Below, piece after piece: positions 27,889 to 36,644 of a stretch of DNA of 64,000 bases. The notes under the pieces are model-generated. The model saw only the letters and a list, made by a program, of their open reading frames with translations. It was not told the origin of the DNA and ran no database searches. The first letter of the stretch is position 1. Each line of letters opens with the position of its first letter. The position numbers and the translations under genes are program-made. The DNA comes from Streptomyces sp. NBC_00190. GTDB lineage: Bacteria; Actinomycetota; Actinomycetes; Streptomycetales; Streptomycetaceae. The stretch lies in the NCBI RefSeq assembly GCF_036203305.1, contig NZ_CP108131.1:1364001-1428000 (forward strand), in the 5' to 3' direction.

Positions 27889-30473
27889 CACAGTTCTCCT
27901 TCGCTGCCTGCGTGAGGGGAGTTCTCCTGGGCGCCGCGGACCCAGCCGGCCCGGTAGGCCGCCATCCGATCCCGGGCCTGCTCCGGGCTGCGGCCCGGCG
28001 GGTCCTCGGGGAGGCCTGCGCCGGCCGGCGCCTTGGGGGCGGGGGTCTCGCGCAGCTGCGGGACGAGGCTGGCCTGACGTACCCGGCGCGGCAGTTCCGT
28101 CACCGAGGCGGCGGGGGCCGGGGGCGGCGGCGCCACTTGTGTACGGGTCACCGCGCCGCCGGGAACGCGCGGCCGCAGCGCCGCCACCGGTGCCGGACGC
28201 GGCTCCTCGGCTGCGGGGGTGCGGTCCGGGTCCCGTTCCGGGAGACCGCGCGGGTTCTCCCGTACGACGGCCATGGCGGGCGGCCGCTCCGCCCGCGCGG
28301 CGCCCTGCGCTCCCTGCGCCGCCGCCCGCTCCGCAGCCGCGTCCGCCGCCGAGGCCGCTGCCGGAACCGAGGCCGCTGCCGGGACCGACGGCTCGGCGGA
28401 TCCGGCCGTGATCGCGCTCTGGAGCATGGAGTTCGGCAGCAGCACCACGGCGGTGGTGCCTCCGTACGGCGACGTGCGCAGGTGCACCTTCACGCCGTGG
28501 CGGGCCGAGAGGCGGCTGACGACGAACAGCCCGAGCCGGTCGCTGTCGAAGAGGTCGAGCGCCTCGGACTGCTCGATGCGCCGGTTGGCGTCACTCAGGG
28601 TCTCGCGGCCCATGCCGAGCCCCCGGTCCTCGACCTCCAGTACGTAACCGGCGCCGACCGGCTCGCCGCTGACCCGGACCTTGGTGTGGGGCGGGGAGAA
28701 CTGGGCGGCGTTCTCGATGAGTTCGGCGAGCAGATGGGTGAGGTCGGCGACGGCTCCCCCGACCACGGCGGCCTCCGCGAGCTGGCGGACCTCCACCCGC
28801 GGGTAGTCCTCGATCTCGGAGACGGCCGCCCGTACGACGTTCGTGAGGGGGACCGGCATCCGCCAGGCCCGGCCCGGGGCCGCGCCCGACAGGATGATCA
28901 GGCTCTCGGCGTGCCGGCGCATCCGGGTGGTCAGGTGGTCGAGGCGGAAGAGGTCGCCCAGCTCGTTGGGGTCGTCCGCGCGGCGTTCCATCGAGTCGAG
29001 GAGCGTCAGCTGCTTGTGCACGAGGACCTGGCTCCGGCGGGCGAGGTTGACGAACACCCCGGACACCCCGCTGGCCAGTTCCGCCCGCTCGACGGCGGCG
29101 GTGAGAGCGGCCCGGTGGACGGTGGCGAGCGCCTCGCCGACCTGGGTGATCTCGTCGTCGGCCGGCGGCCCGGACGGCGTCTCGGCGGCGGCGTCGATCT
29201 CCTGGCCCGCGCGGAGCCGCTCCATCGCGTCCGGGAGCTTGCGGCGGGCGATCTCCAGGGCGGTGTTGCGCAGCGAGACCAGCTCCACGACCAGGACGCG
29301 GCCGATGCGCACGGAGATGACCAGCGAGGCCGCGACCGCGGCCAGGCCCAGCAGCACGGCGGCGCCGGCCGGGCTGAGCGCCCCTTCGGCGACCGGGTCG
29401 GCCCGGTGGGCGGCCGCGGCGTGTGCGGCTCCCTCGATCTCGCGCATGGAGGCACTGATGGAGGTGTAGGCCGCCTCCCATCCGGCGGGCACCCCGCGGG
29501 CCTCCTTGGCCGTGCCGGCGGCCAGCGCCCGGTCCTCGGCGGCGGTGAGGTCGGCGTAGGCGGAGCTCTTGGCGACGGACTGCCAGGCGTCCTGCTGGGC
29601 GGTGGGGAGGTCGCCGGCCGAGGCGGTGGTGAGGGCGCGCCGGGTCTCGACGGCCCCGGTCAGCTGACGAAGCGATTCAGCGGTGCGCTGGCCCGGTACG
29701 GCGAGCAGTGCGTCCTCCCGGGAGAGGAGTTCCCCGGCCCGGGCGAATTCGAGCAGGACGCGGGACTCCGGGCCGAGTTCGACGTCTTCCCCGCCGGTCA
29801 GGGCGCCGCCCACGGCGAGGGCCGAGTCGACCACGCGGGTGTAGATCTCGTACGCGGCCTCCGGGGTGGCCCGGCGGCCGGTGACGTCCTTGCGGGCCGA
29901 CCCGAGCGCCTCGGCGTCGGCGACGAAGGTGCCCAGGCGGACAACGATGTCGGAGCCGTAGTCGCCGGAGTCGGCGACGGTGTTGCGGTCCCCGAGGCGG
30001 AGCCGCCCGACGGCGGTGTCGGTGCGGCGGGCCTGCTGGTCCAGGGCGGCCGGGTCGGCGGCGGGGTCGGCGAGGAGGCGGACGGCGGCGCGCCGTTCGG
30101 CCTGGAGCTCGATGACGGCGGCGGTGACGGGGGTGCGTATCTCGGTGTCGGCCTGCTGGACGCGGCTGAGCCGGGCGATGTCCTGGGCGGTGCTGACCGT
30201 GGCGAAGGCCCAGAGTGCGAGCAGCGAGACGACCGGAACCATCAGCAGCGAGACGATCTTCGCGCGGACGGTGGCGGGGCGCAGCCGCAGCCGGGGGCCG
30301 CGGACGCGGGGGGCGGTGGGGGCGGCCGGGGCGGGCTGGTGGACCACCTGCTCCGCGGGTTCGTCGGCCGGCGGGCCGGCGTGGGCCCGGCGGCCTGTTG
30401 GCGTGGCGCGGCCGTCCGCAGGCGCGGGCAGCCGCGGCGCCGCTGCTTCCGGTTTTCTGCGGGGTGTGCGCAT
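27888..30473 (-). CDS. cvnA: Conservon sensor histidine-kinase-like protein (CvnA)
   Basis: 861 residues. Disordered Pro/Arg N-terminus, transmembrane helix near residues 72-95 (KIVSLLMVPVVSLLALWAFA), an extracellular nitrate/nitrite-sensor-like helical domain (about 95-345), second transmembrane helix, HAMP-like linker, and a C-terminal HATPase_c domain: ATHLLAELIENAAQFSPP (N-box), VEDRGLGMG (G1) and GLFVVSRLSARHGV (G2). There is no standard phospho-accepting H-box, as usual for CvnA. A long Ala/Pro-rich tail follows. It is the membrane input component and the first gene of cvnABCD. Confidence 0.9.
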   Translation of the reverse strand: MRTPRRKPEAAAPRLPAPADGRATPTGRRAHAGPPADEPAEQVVHQPAPAAPTAPRVRGPRLRLRPATVRAKIVSLLMVPVVSLLALWAFATVSTAQDIARLSRVQQADTEIRTPVTAAVIELQAERRAAVRLLADPAADPAALDQQARRTDTAVGRLRLGDRNTVADSGDYGSDIVVRLGTFVADAEALGSARKDVTGRRATPEAAYEIYTRVVDSALAVGGALTGGEDVELGPESRVLLEFARAGELLSREDALLAVPGQRTAESLRQLTGAVETRRALTTASAGDLPTAQQDAWQSVAKSSAYADLTAAEDRALAAGTAKEARGVPAGWEAAYTSISASMREIEGAAHAAAAHRADPVAEGALSPAGAAVLLGLAAVAASLVISVRIGRVLVVELVSLRNTALEIARRKLPDAMERLRAGQEIDAAAETPSGPPADDEITQVGEALATVHRAALTAAVERAELASGVSGVFVNLARRSQVLVHKQLTLLDSMERRADDPNELGDLFRLDHLTTRMRRHAESLIILSGAAPGRAWRMPVPLTNVVRAAVSEIEDYPRVEVRQLAEAAVVGGAVADLTHLLAELIENAAQFSPPHTKVRVSGEPVGAGYVLEVEDRGLGMGRETLSDANRRIEQSEALDLFDSDRLGLFVVSRLSARHGVKVHLRTSPYGGTTAVVLLPNSMLQSAITAGSAEPSVPAAASVPAAASAADAAAERAAAQGAQGAARAERPPAMAVVRENPRGLPERDPDRTPAAEEPRPAPVAALRPRVPGGAVTRTQVAPPPPAPAASVTELPRRVRQASLVPQLRETPAPKAPAGAGLPEDPPGRSPEQARDRMAAYRAGWVRGAQENSPHAGSEGEL

Positions 30474-30561
30474 GGGCTCCTCGTTCCGGGGCGGTACCTA
30501 CAGGTGCGGTCGTACGGTCGTAGGGGCGGTGTGCGTCTGCGTCCCCCGGCGTCTCTGCGTC

Positions 30562-30579
30562 TGCGTACGTGAGTACGCA
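30562..30579. promoter_or_regulatory. Perfect inverted repeat upstream of cvnA
   Basis: TGCGTAC-GTGA-GTACGCA, a 7-base perfect inverted repeat, lies in the 131-base gap between the MHYT gene and cvnA, within a run of TGCGTC-like repeats. It could be an operator for the conservon or a small hairpin; it is too short for a convincing terminator. Confidence 0.4.
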
Positions 30580-30604
30580 ACGTCCGGCGGCGGGACAGGC
30601 GTGC

Positions 30605-31396
30605 TCAGGCCGCCGCGGTGTGCTCCCCCAGGTGGCGGGCGGAGGCGGACGCGGCCCGCTCGTCGGCGGTCGGGGAGAGCGCGACGAACGCGGCGGTGAT
30701 GAACAGGTAGGAGCCCAGCCCGACGGCGAGCGGGAAGATGAACTGCATGGCCGTGGCGCCGGGCAGGGTGGTGTCCGAGGGGCTGACGCTGACGGCGACG
30801 GCCATCATCCCGGTGTAGTGCATGCTGCTGACGGCGGCGCCCATGACTAGCGAGGCGACGGCCACGGCGACCGGTGACTTGATGTTGAGCGCGGCCCACA
30901 GGGCGGCGGTGGCGGCGACCACGGCGATGGCGACGGAGAGTCCGACCGTGAGCAGGTCGTAGGAGACGTCCCCGTGCAGGCGCAGGGCCGCCATTCCCAG
31001 GTAGTGCATGCTGGCGACACCGAGGCCGGTGGTGAGGCCGCCCAGGACGAGCGACCGGCCGCGCTGCCTGCCGTAGCCGACGGTGAAGACACCGGCGCCG
31101 ACGACCAGCATGGCGACGAGCAGGCTGAGGATGGTGAGCGGCACGTTGTAGTGGATCTCGGTGCCGGTGACGTCGAAGCCGAGCATCGCGACGAAGTGCA
31201 TCGTCCAGATGCCGGTGCCGATCGCGGAGGCGGCGGTGAGGAGCCAGTTGCGCCGGGAGGGTCCGGTCGCGGCGAGCGCGCGGACGGTGCAGCGCAGCCC
31301 GAGGGCCGCGCCGATCGATGCCATCAGGTACGACAGCGCGGGTGTCAGCCAGCCGTAGGCGGCGTGGTCCAGATGTCCCAGGTGTCCCATGGCCAC
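30605..31396 (-). CDS. MHYT-domain integral membrane sensor
   Basis: 263 residues with seven predicted transmembrane helices. Three MHYT motifs are visible: MHFVAM near residue 65, MHYLGM near 130 and MHYTGM near 193, proposed to coordinate a metal and sense oxygen, CO or NO. There is no C-terminal GGDEF/EAL output, so it is a stand-alone sensor. It lies directly upstream of cvnA on the same strand with a 131-base gap, hence may feed into the conservon, but this is inference. Start ATG 31396 (a second ATG at 31390 is also possible). Confidence 0.9.
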   Translation of the reverse strand: MAMGHLGHLDHAAYGWLTPALSYLMASIGAALGLRCTVRALAATGPSRRNWLLTAASAIGTGIWTMHFVAMLGFDVTGTEIHYNVPLTILSLLVAMLVVGAGVFTVGYGRQRGRSLVLGGLTTGLGVASMHYLGMAALRLHGDVSYDLLTVGLSVAIAVVAATAALWAALNIKSPVAVAVASLVMGAAVSSMHYTGMMAVAVSVSPSDTTLPGATAMQFIFPLAVGLGSYLFITAAFVALSPTADERAASASARHLGEHTAAA

Positions 31397-31559
31397 CGGA
31401 CGCTAGTCCGGGTGAGGGCGCGAACAAGGGGAGCATTTCGAAAGACGCTGGAACTGCTGGGATATGACAGAGATACGTTCATCTTCGATCACGCCACGTG
31501 CCACCTTGCACACGGTCCGCAGACCTGGACGGGGTGCGGCGGTGGGGGATCATGGGCGC

Positions 31560-32159
31560 ATGAGCGAAGACCACACGCACGTGCAGGAGTTCTTCGGAGC
31601 GCGCGCCGCCGACTGGGACCGGAAGTTCCCCGGGGACGCGCCCGCCTTCGCGACCGCCGTGGCCGAGTTCGGCCTGCGGCCCGGCGACCGCGTGCTCGAC
31701 GCGGGCTGCGGCACCGGGCGGGCTCTGGCCCCGCTGCGCGCCGCGGTCGGGCCCACCGGCAGCGTGCTCGGCGCGGACCTCACCCCCGAGATGCTGGCCG
31801 CCGCACAGCGGGCCGGGCGGGCCACCGAGGGCACACTGCTGCTCGCGGACGTGGCCCGGCTGCCGCTGCGCGACGGGGCACTGGACGCGGTGTTCGCGTC
31901 CGGCCTCATCGCCCACCTGCCCGACCCGGAGGCGAACCTGCGCGAACTGGCGCGGGTGGTCAGCCCCGGCGGCCGGCTCGCGCTTTTTCACCCGATCGGG
32001 CGAGCCGCCCTCGCCGCCCGCCACGGCCGCGAGCTGACCCCGCAGGACCTGCGGGCCGAGTCCAACCTGGGTCCGTTGCTGGCCCGTTCGGGCTGGGAGC
32101 TGACCTCCTACGTCGACGAGGACGCCCGCTTCCTGGCGCTGGCCGTACGTCACCTGTGA
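31560..32159 (+). CDS. Class I SAM-dependent methyltransferase
   Basis: 199 residues. Motif I is VLDAGCGTGRALAPL near residue 45, the acidic residue of motif II falls in VLGADLTPEMLAAA, and motif post-I/III is seen as LLLADVARLPLRDGALDAVFAS and LRELARVVSPGGRLALF. This is the Methyltransf_11 pattern for small-molecule methyltransfer; substrate unknown. ATG 31560 gives a complete fold. Divergent from the MHYT gene and convergent with the next gene. Confidence 0.9.
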   Translation: MSEDHTHVQEFFGARAADWDRKFPGDAPAFATAVAEFGLRPGDRVLDAGCGTGRALAPLRAAVGPTGSVLGADLTPEMLAAAQRAGRATEGTLLLADVARLPLRDGALDAVFASGLIAHLPDPEANLRELARVVSPGGRLALFHPIGRAALAARHGRELTPQDLRAESNLGPLLARSGWELTSYVDEDARFLALAVRHL

Positions 32160-32223
32160 CACGTCGAAACATGACACGCATGTACGTCGGCCAGGCGCCC
32201 GGGATGCGCGGAGGCCATCGGGA

Positions 32224-33138
32224 TCACGCCGGGGGCTGGGCCTCGGCTCCGGCCGGCCGACGGGGATGGGGGACGGGACAGCCGCCCGCGCCGGGCACGG
32301 GGAAGGTGCCGAGCTCGCCCACGTCGTAGCCGCCCCGGTAGTTCTTGATCTCCGGGTTCTGGCGGGCGTAGTGCGGGGCTTTGCGCGGGGGCAGCAGCCG
32401 TACCGCGCGCCCGCGCAGCCACAAGGCTCGCTGGACCAGCCGCTGGACCGGCGGGCGCGGGCGCTCGTAGCGGAAGGCGCTCAGCAGCGGCTCGTCGAGA
32501 AGGGCGAGGCTCCCGCTGCGGACGGCGGGGGCGAGCGGCGCCGGGTACCAGGAGGCCATCAGGTCGAGGGTGGCGTCGGCGACCTTCCGGGCGCCTTCGT
32601 CCCAGCCGAAATGGGCCTCTTCATATGCGTTCAGGGTGGTCTCGAACTCCTCGTAGGAGCCCGGAATGTCCTTGATGCCCATGTGACGGCCGAGGGTCGC
32701 GTAGTAGTTCGCGCAGGCGCGGCGCTCGTGGTGGGTCAGCGGACGCCAGCCGTAGGCGTCCAGCCAGCGCGACGGAATCACCACGAAGGTGCACAGGACG
32801 TAGCGCATGTCCTCGTTGGTGATGTCGTAGCTGCGGTGCATCTGGTTGACGCGGCGGATCGCGGTGCGCGCGGTGTCGCTGTCGAAACCGTGCTCGACGA
32901 CCGCGTCGAGGAGCAGCGCCGTGTCGTCGTAGCGCTTCTGGGTACGGTCCGTGAACTCGGCGGTCTCGGCCAGCAGGCGGCCGATGGAGGGGACGGCGTA
33001 CGTCCGGAAGAGGGCGAGTTCCAGGGCGCGGGTGAAGTCCCACGGAAACTCGTAGGTGGCGGTGAGCCGGTAGATGGCGAGGAAATCCTTGTCGGGGTCG
33101 AGACGGAGGATCTCCCTCAGCCGGTCGTATCGCTGCAC
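32224..33138 (-). CDS. Oxygenase MpaB-family (DUF2236) protein
   Basis: 304 residues from GTG 33138, chosen because AAAGGGA lies about eight bases upstream; an upstream ATG at 33168 lacks such a site. Family features: helical protein with conserved His/Arg/Asp, e.g. VNQMHRSYDITNEDMRYVLCTFVVIPSRW and GWRPLTHHERRACANYYATLGRHMGI (each read in parts). DUF2236 includes MpaB' and latex-clearing Lcp-type heme oxygenases. No signal peptide. Function in this strain unknown. Confidence 0.82.
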   Translation of the reverse strand: MQRYDRLREILRLDPDKDFLAIYRLTATYEFPWDFTRALELALFRTYAVPSIGRLLAETAEFTDRTQKRYDDTALLLDAVVEHGFDSDTARTAIRRVNQMHRSYDITNEDMRYVLCTFVVIPSRWLDAYGWRPLTHHERRACANYYATLGRHMGIKDIPGSYEEFETTLNAYEEAHFGWDEGARKVADATLDLMASWYPAPLAPAVRSGSLALLDEPLLSAFRYERPRPPVQRLVQRALWLRGRAVRLLPPRKAPHYARQNPEIKNYRGGYDVGELGTFPVPGAGGCPVPHPRRPAGAEAQPPA

Positions 33139-33273
33139 CGGGTGTCCCTTTCTGTGGCGGGCCCCCAACTCTACGTGCAGGCAGCGGCCATGGAAATCGT
33201 CGGCCGCAGGCTCTCGACGTGCGGGTTACCCGCTGGTTAAGGTGCGCCGACGAGAGAGCTACCAGGAGGCCAG

Positions 33274-34053
33274 GTGTCCGACGACGAGGGTGGCGGCTCG
33301 CTGTACGTGCTGACCGCCGTGCTGCTGACCCCCGCGCAATTCCCGAGCATCCTGGGCGACGACTTCCCCGAGGCCTGCTCCCTGCTGGGCGTGGAGCAGG
33401 CCGGGGACGGGTACGGGCTGGTGCTCGGCCAGGACGAGGAGGGCGCGCGCTGGACGGTCGTCGTGGACGACGTCTCGCTCGTGGCCACGGCCATCGCCTC
33501 CTGGGACTGCGGGATGGAGTACGACCTGTCGCCCGACGAGCGGTCGATCGTGGTCTCGCTGGCCGGCTGGCCGCTGGACTTGTCGGTGGCCGCATCGGGG
33601 ATCCCGGAGCCGCACGATCCGGAGCAGGGGGCGGACGGCACGGGACGGGTGCCTCTGGCGCCGCCGTCGGCCGAGGTGTGGGGTCCGGTGCAGCGGCGGA
33701 TGGCCGCGGACCAGGTCGCGCGGGAGTGGGCCGACTGGCGTGAGCGCGTGGCGACGGACGGCGGCGCAGCGGCCGCCGCGCATCCCGGGCTGGCCCGGGC
33801 ACTGGAGGAGGCCCAGGGGTACACGCTCACCCCGCCGCCGCCTGGGCGGGTGCGGTCCTCCTTCGCGGGTGAGGGGGCCCGGACCCTGCGGGTGGACGGG
33901 CCCGGCTGGTCATTGGTGGCCCGTACCGGTGACGCGGCTTTCGTCCTGCTCGACGATGAGCCGGGCGAAGTGCTGTCCGTCCCCCGGGAGGGGGAGCATG
34001 ATCTACCGGAACTGCTGGCGGCGCTGGACCGCGTCGCGCTACGCCCGGCTTGA
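33274..34053 (+). CDS. Hypothetical protein, acidic, no recognised domain
   Basis: 259 residues from GTG 33274 preceded by CAGGAGGCC. Soluble, acidic; N-terminal part beta-rich (LYVLTAVLLTPAQFPSIL, WTVVVDDVSLVATAIASWD), a central charged helix (RRMAADQVAREWADWRERVA) and a C-terminal beta region (LRVDGPGWSLVARTGDAAFVLL). No motif known to me. It is 27 bases before the TrmO gene and on the same strand, so the pair may be co-transcribed. Confidence 0.75.
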   Translation: MSDDEGGGSLYVLTAVLLTPAQFPSILGDDFPEACSLLGVEQAGDGYGLVLGQDEEGARWTVVVDDVSLVATAIASWDCGMEYDLSPDERSIVVSLAGWPLDLSVAASGIPEPHDPEQGADGTGRVPLAPPSAEVWGPVQRRMAADQVAREWADWRERVATDGGAAAAAHPGLARALEEAQGYTLTPPPPGRVRSSFAGEGARTLRVDGPGWSLVARTGDAAFVLLDDEPGEVLSVPREGEHDLPELLAALDRVALRPA

Positions 34054-34080
34054 CCGCGACCGGAAGTTCAAGGGGGAGCT

Positions 34081-34542
34081 GTGACGATGGAGTGCGAGCC
34101 GGTGGGCGTGGTGGTGGGCGGCCGCGCGGAGGTGGTCGACGACGACTGGGGGCATGAGGCGGCGGTGATCCGCCTGGACGGCACCCGGTTCGGCCCGGAG
34201 GCGCTGTACGGGCTGGAGGACTTTTCGCACGTCGAGGTCGTCTACCACTTCGACCGTGTGCCGGTGGAGAAGGTCGAGACGGGTGCGCGGCGCCCGCGGG
34301 GCAACCCGGACTGGCCGCTGGTCGGCATCTTCGCCCAGCGCGGCAAGAACCGGCCGAACCGGCTGGGTGTCTCGCGGTGCCGGGTGGTGAAGGTGGACGG
34401 CCTGGACCTGCACGTGGAGGGCCTCGACGCGGTGGACGGCACGCCGGTGCTCGATCTGAAGCCGTACATGGCCGAGTTCGGTCCCCGCGGCGAGTTGCGG
34501 CAGCCCGAGTGGGCAACTGCGCTCATGCGCGACTACTACTGA
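34081..34542 (+). CDS. trmO: TrmO/TsaA-type tRNA (N6-threonylcarbamoyladenosine37-N6)-methyltransferase
   Basis: 153 residues from GTG 34081 (ATG 34087 also possible) after AAGGGGGAGCT. The TsaA beta-barrel signatures are clear: LYGLEDFSHVEVVYHFDRV, PRGNPDWPLVGIFAQRGKNRPN (in two parts; RxxxRPN), RLGVSRCRVVKVDGLDLHVEGLDAVDGTPVLDLKPY. Family enzymes use SAM to methylate t6A37 of tRNA-Thr. Length matches single-domain members. Some homologues are annotated only as SAM-dependent methyltransferases, so tRNA specificity is inferred. Confidence 0.85.
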   Translation: MTMECEPVGVVVGGRAEVVDDDWGHEAAVIRLDGTRFGPEALYGLEDFSHVEVVYHFDRVPVEKVETGARRPRGNPDWPLVGIFAQRGKNRPNRLGVSRCRVVKVDGLDLHVEGLDAVDGTPVLDLKPYMAEFGPRGELRQPEWATALMRDYY

Positions 34543-34569
34543 GCGCGCGCCTCGACTCACGCCTCTGTA

Positions 34570-34603
34570 TCGGCCCCTGCGCGGAACTACCGGCGGGGGC
34601 CGA
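34570..34603. terminator. Possible hairpin terminator
   Basis: An 8-base inverted repeat (TCGGCCCC and its complement) with an 18-base loop follows trmO and sits between it and the convergent small membrane gene. Weak because of the long loop. Confidence 0.4.
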
Positions 34604-34760
34604 ACACGGATGCCTCCTGCGGGCACCCGCCCCGCACGGACGCCGACGGCTACCGCGACGACACGGCGGCACGCCTGGGAACCGGCGGCGCCGCCTGACT
34701 GCGCCGCGCGGGCCGGCCGGGCTCCGCGCCGAAGGCAGAGCCTGGTCGGCCCTGCCGCCG

Positions 34761-34943
34761 TCAGCGGCCGATCTGCTTCCTGGATATACCCCGCAGTCGA
34801 CGCCGCTGAGAGGAGTCCAGCAGGAGGTAGGCGGCCGCGGGCACGCCGATCAGCACCAGCAGCCCCGCCCAGAACCCGACCGCCCAGAACAACACGATGG
34901 CTGCCACTACACCGGCAACCGCGACCTTTCCGCTCGTGGACAT
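34761..34943 (-). CDS. Small two-helix membrane protein
   Basis: 60 residues from ATG 34943 with an excellent AGGAGGAGGTG ribosome-binding site seven to eight bases upstream. Two hydrophobic helices (VAVAGVVAAIVLFWAVGFW and AGLLVLIGVPAAAYLLL) are followed by a basic tail (RRRLRGISRKQIGR), so the C-terminus is cytoplasmic. It is too short for most automatic gene callers but the start signal and hydrophobic pattern are convincing. Function unknown. Confidence 0.72.
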   Translation of the reverse strand: MSTSGKVAVAGVVAAIVLFWAVGFWAGLLVLIGVPAAAYLLLDSSQRRRLRGISRKQIGR

Positions 34944-35262
34944 CTGCGGACACCTCCTCCTGCCGTAGGCCACTACCCCCTCAACGCACCAGCGCGACCG
35001 CGCGTTCCCGAGCCCGGAACGCGTGCGTCGCGGTAGCGCCTCGACCGTCCCGTGACCCTCGGTAGCCACACGCACGGATTGCATACTCTCCGTGATCTCC
35101 GGCCGAGGCGAGGGCGGGGAGACGGACCCGCAGGCCCCGGCCACGCCCGCGGCGCTTCGGCGCGGACCGGTCTGCGCAGTGGCCGACGTACCGCTTGTCG
35201 GGGGCCGGTGCCGGGACGACGATGGGGGCGCTCCGGGTACCGCGGCACCACGGGAGGGTGAC
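34944..35262. other. Intergenic region between divergent genes with an inverted repeat
   Basis: No gene seen in these 319 bases. An 8-base perfect inverted repeat CGCGTTCC-7 nt-GGAACGCG lies at 35001-35023. ATTGCATACT near 35091 could include a -10 element for the regulator gene downstream. Confidence 0.5.
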
Positions 35263-36591
35263 ATGGACGATCCTTCGGTGGCGCTGCCGGGCGGTGCCGA
35301 TCCCGCCGCGCGGACGCGGGAACTGCGGCGGGCCCATGCCGCGTTCACCCTGGAGGGCCGGGTCGAGGCACCGGTCCGGGCGGTCATCGCGAAGTCCTGG
35401 CGTCGGTGCGCCCGTGCCCGGGTCAGCCCGGAGTGCGCGCCCCGGGTGGAGCTGGCGGAGGCGGAGCTGCGGCCGTACCGCGAGGAGCACCCCCTGGCTC
35501 GGGTGATGCCGCTGTTCAGGGACCTCGTGGGAGCCTTCGCCGCGCACGGGGCGCATCTGCTGGCGGTGTGCGACGCGCGGGGCAGTCTGCTGTGGGTGGA
35601 GGGCGAGCCGGGCACACTGCGGCGGGCGGAGCGGCTCGGCTTCGTCCCGGGCGCGCGCTGGGCGGAGACCGCGATGGGAACCAACGCTCCCGGTACGGCG
35701 GTCGCGGTCGGTGAGCCCGTGCAGGTCTTCGGAGCGGAGCATTTCAGCCGCCGGGTCCATCCGTGGACCTGCGCGGCGGCCCCGGTCCGCGATCCCCGGA
35801 ATGGCAGGGTGCTGGGCGCGGTGGACATCACCGGCGGCGACGGCCTCGCCCACCCCCACTCCCTCGCCTTCGTGCAGGCGGTGGCGCGGGCTGCGGAGGC
35901 TCAGCTGGCCCTGGCCGACCCCGGCCCGCCGGCCGCCCGCGACACCCTCGCCGCGCTCGGTCAGGACGAGGCGGTGCTGGTGACAGGGGGGCGCAAGGTG
36001 CGGCTGGGGCGGCGGCACAGCGAGATCATGGCGCTGCTCGCCCACCACCCCGAAGGGTTGTCGGGCGAGGAGCTCGCGATCGCGCTGTACGAGGACGAGT
36101 CGGTGTCACCGGTGACGTTACGCGCCGAGATCTCCCGGCTGCGCGCGCTGCTGGGGCCCGCGGCCCCACTGTCGCGGCCCTACCGCACGGCCGGTCCGCT
36201 CGACGCCGACTTCACCGCGCTGACCCGGCACCTGGCCGCCGGGGCGGTGTCCGCCGCCCTCCACCACTACCCGGGCCCCCTCCTGCCCGCCTCCACCGCG
36301 CCGGGAATCGTGCGGCTGCGGCGTCGGATCGAGGACCAGGCACGGGCCGCCGTGATAGCCCGGGCGGACACCGGCCTGCTGACCGACTGGGTGTGCAGCC
36401 CATGGGGCGCGGACGACCGGGAGGCGTGGCGTGCGCTGGCGGCAGCGCTGCCGCCCGAGGGCAGGCCGGCCGCGCTGGCCCGCGTCCACGCCCTGGACCG
36501 GGAGTTCGGCGCGCGCGGGCCCGACGTACGGGAGCTCGCTCGGCCCGGCGGCCGCGGGCGTGCAACGTATCCGCAACCTGCCCGCTCCTAG
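35263..36591 (+). CDS. GAF-domain transcriptional regulator (AcoR/AdhR-like without AAA domain)
   Basis: 442 residues from ATG 35263 after GGGAGGGTGAC. The N-terminus matches sigma-54-activator-type sensor modules ([17 protein letters not shown]), followed by a GAF domain ([66 protein letters not shown]). Instead of an AAA+ ATPase it ends in a winged-helix region ([36 protein letters not shown]). Such proteins regulate adjacent aldehyde or acetoin dehydrogenases in actinobacteria; the aldehyde dehydrogenase gene starts 53 bases downstream. Confidence 0.86.
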   Translation: MDDPSVALPGGADPAARTRELRRAHAAFTLEGRVEAPVRAVIAKSWRRCARARVSPECAPRVELAEAELRPYREEHPLARVMPLFRDLVGAFAAHGAHLLAVCDARGSLLWVEGEPGTLRRAERLGFVPGARWAETAMGTNAPGTAVAVGEPVQVFGAEHFSRRVHPWTCAAAPVRDPRNGRVLGAVDITGGDGLAHPHSLAFVQAVARAAEAQLALADPGPPAARDTLAALGQDEAVLVTGGRKVRLGRRHSEIMALLAHHPEGLSGEELAIALYEDESVSPVTLRAEISRLRALLGPAAPLSRPYRTAGPLDADFTALTRHLAAGAVSAALHHYPGPLLPASTAPGIVRLRRRIEDQARAAVIARADTGLLTDWVCSPWGADDREAWRALAAALPPEGRPAALARVHALDREFGARGPDVRELARPGGRGRATYPQPARS

Positions 36592-36644
36592 CCTCCCGGC
36601 GAGCGCTGTCCGACGGTGGCCGGCGCCCGGCAAGGGAGGACACC

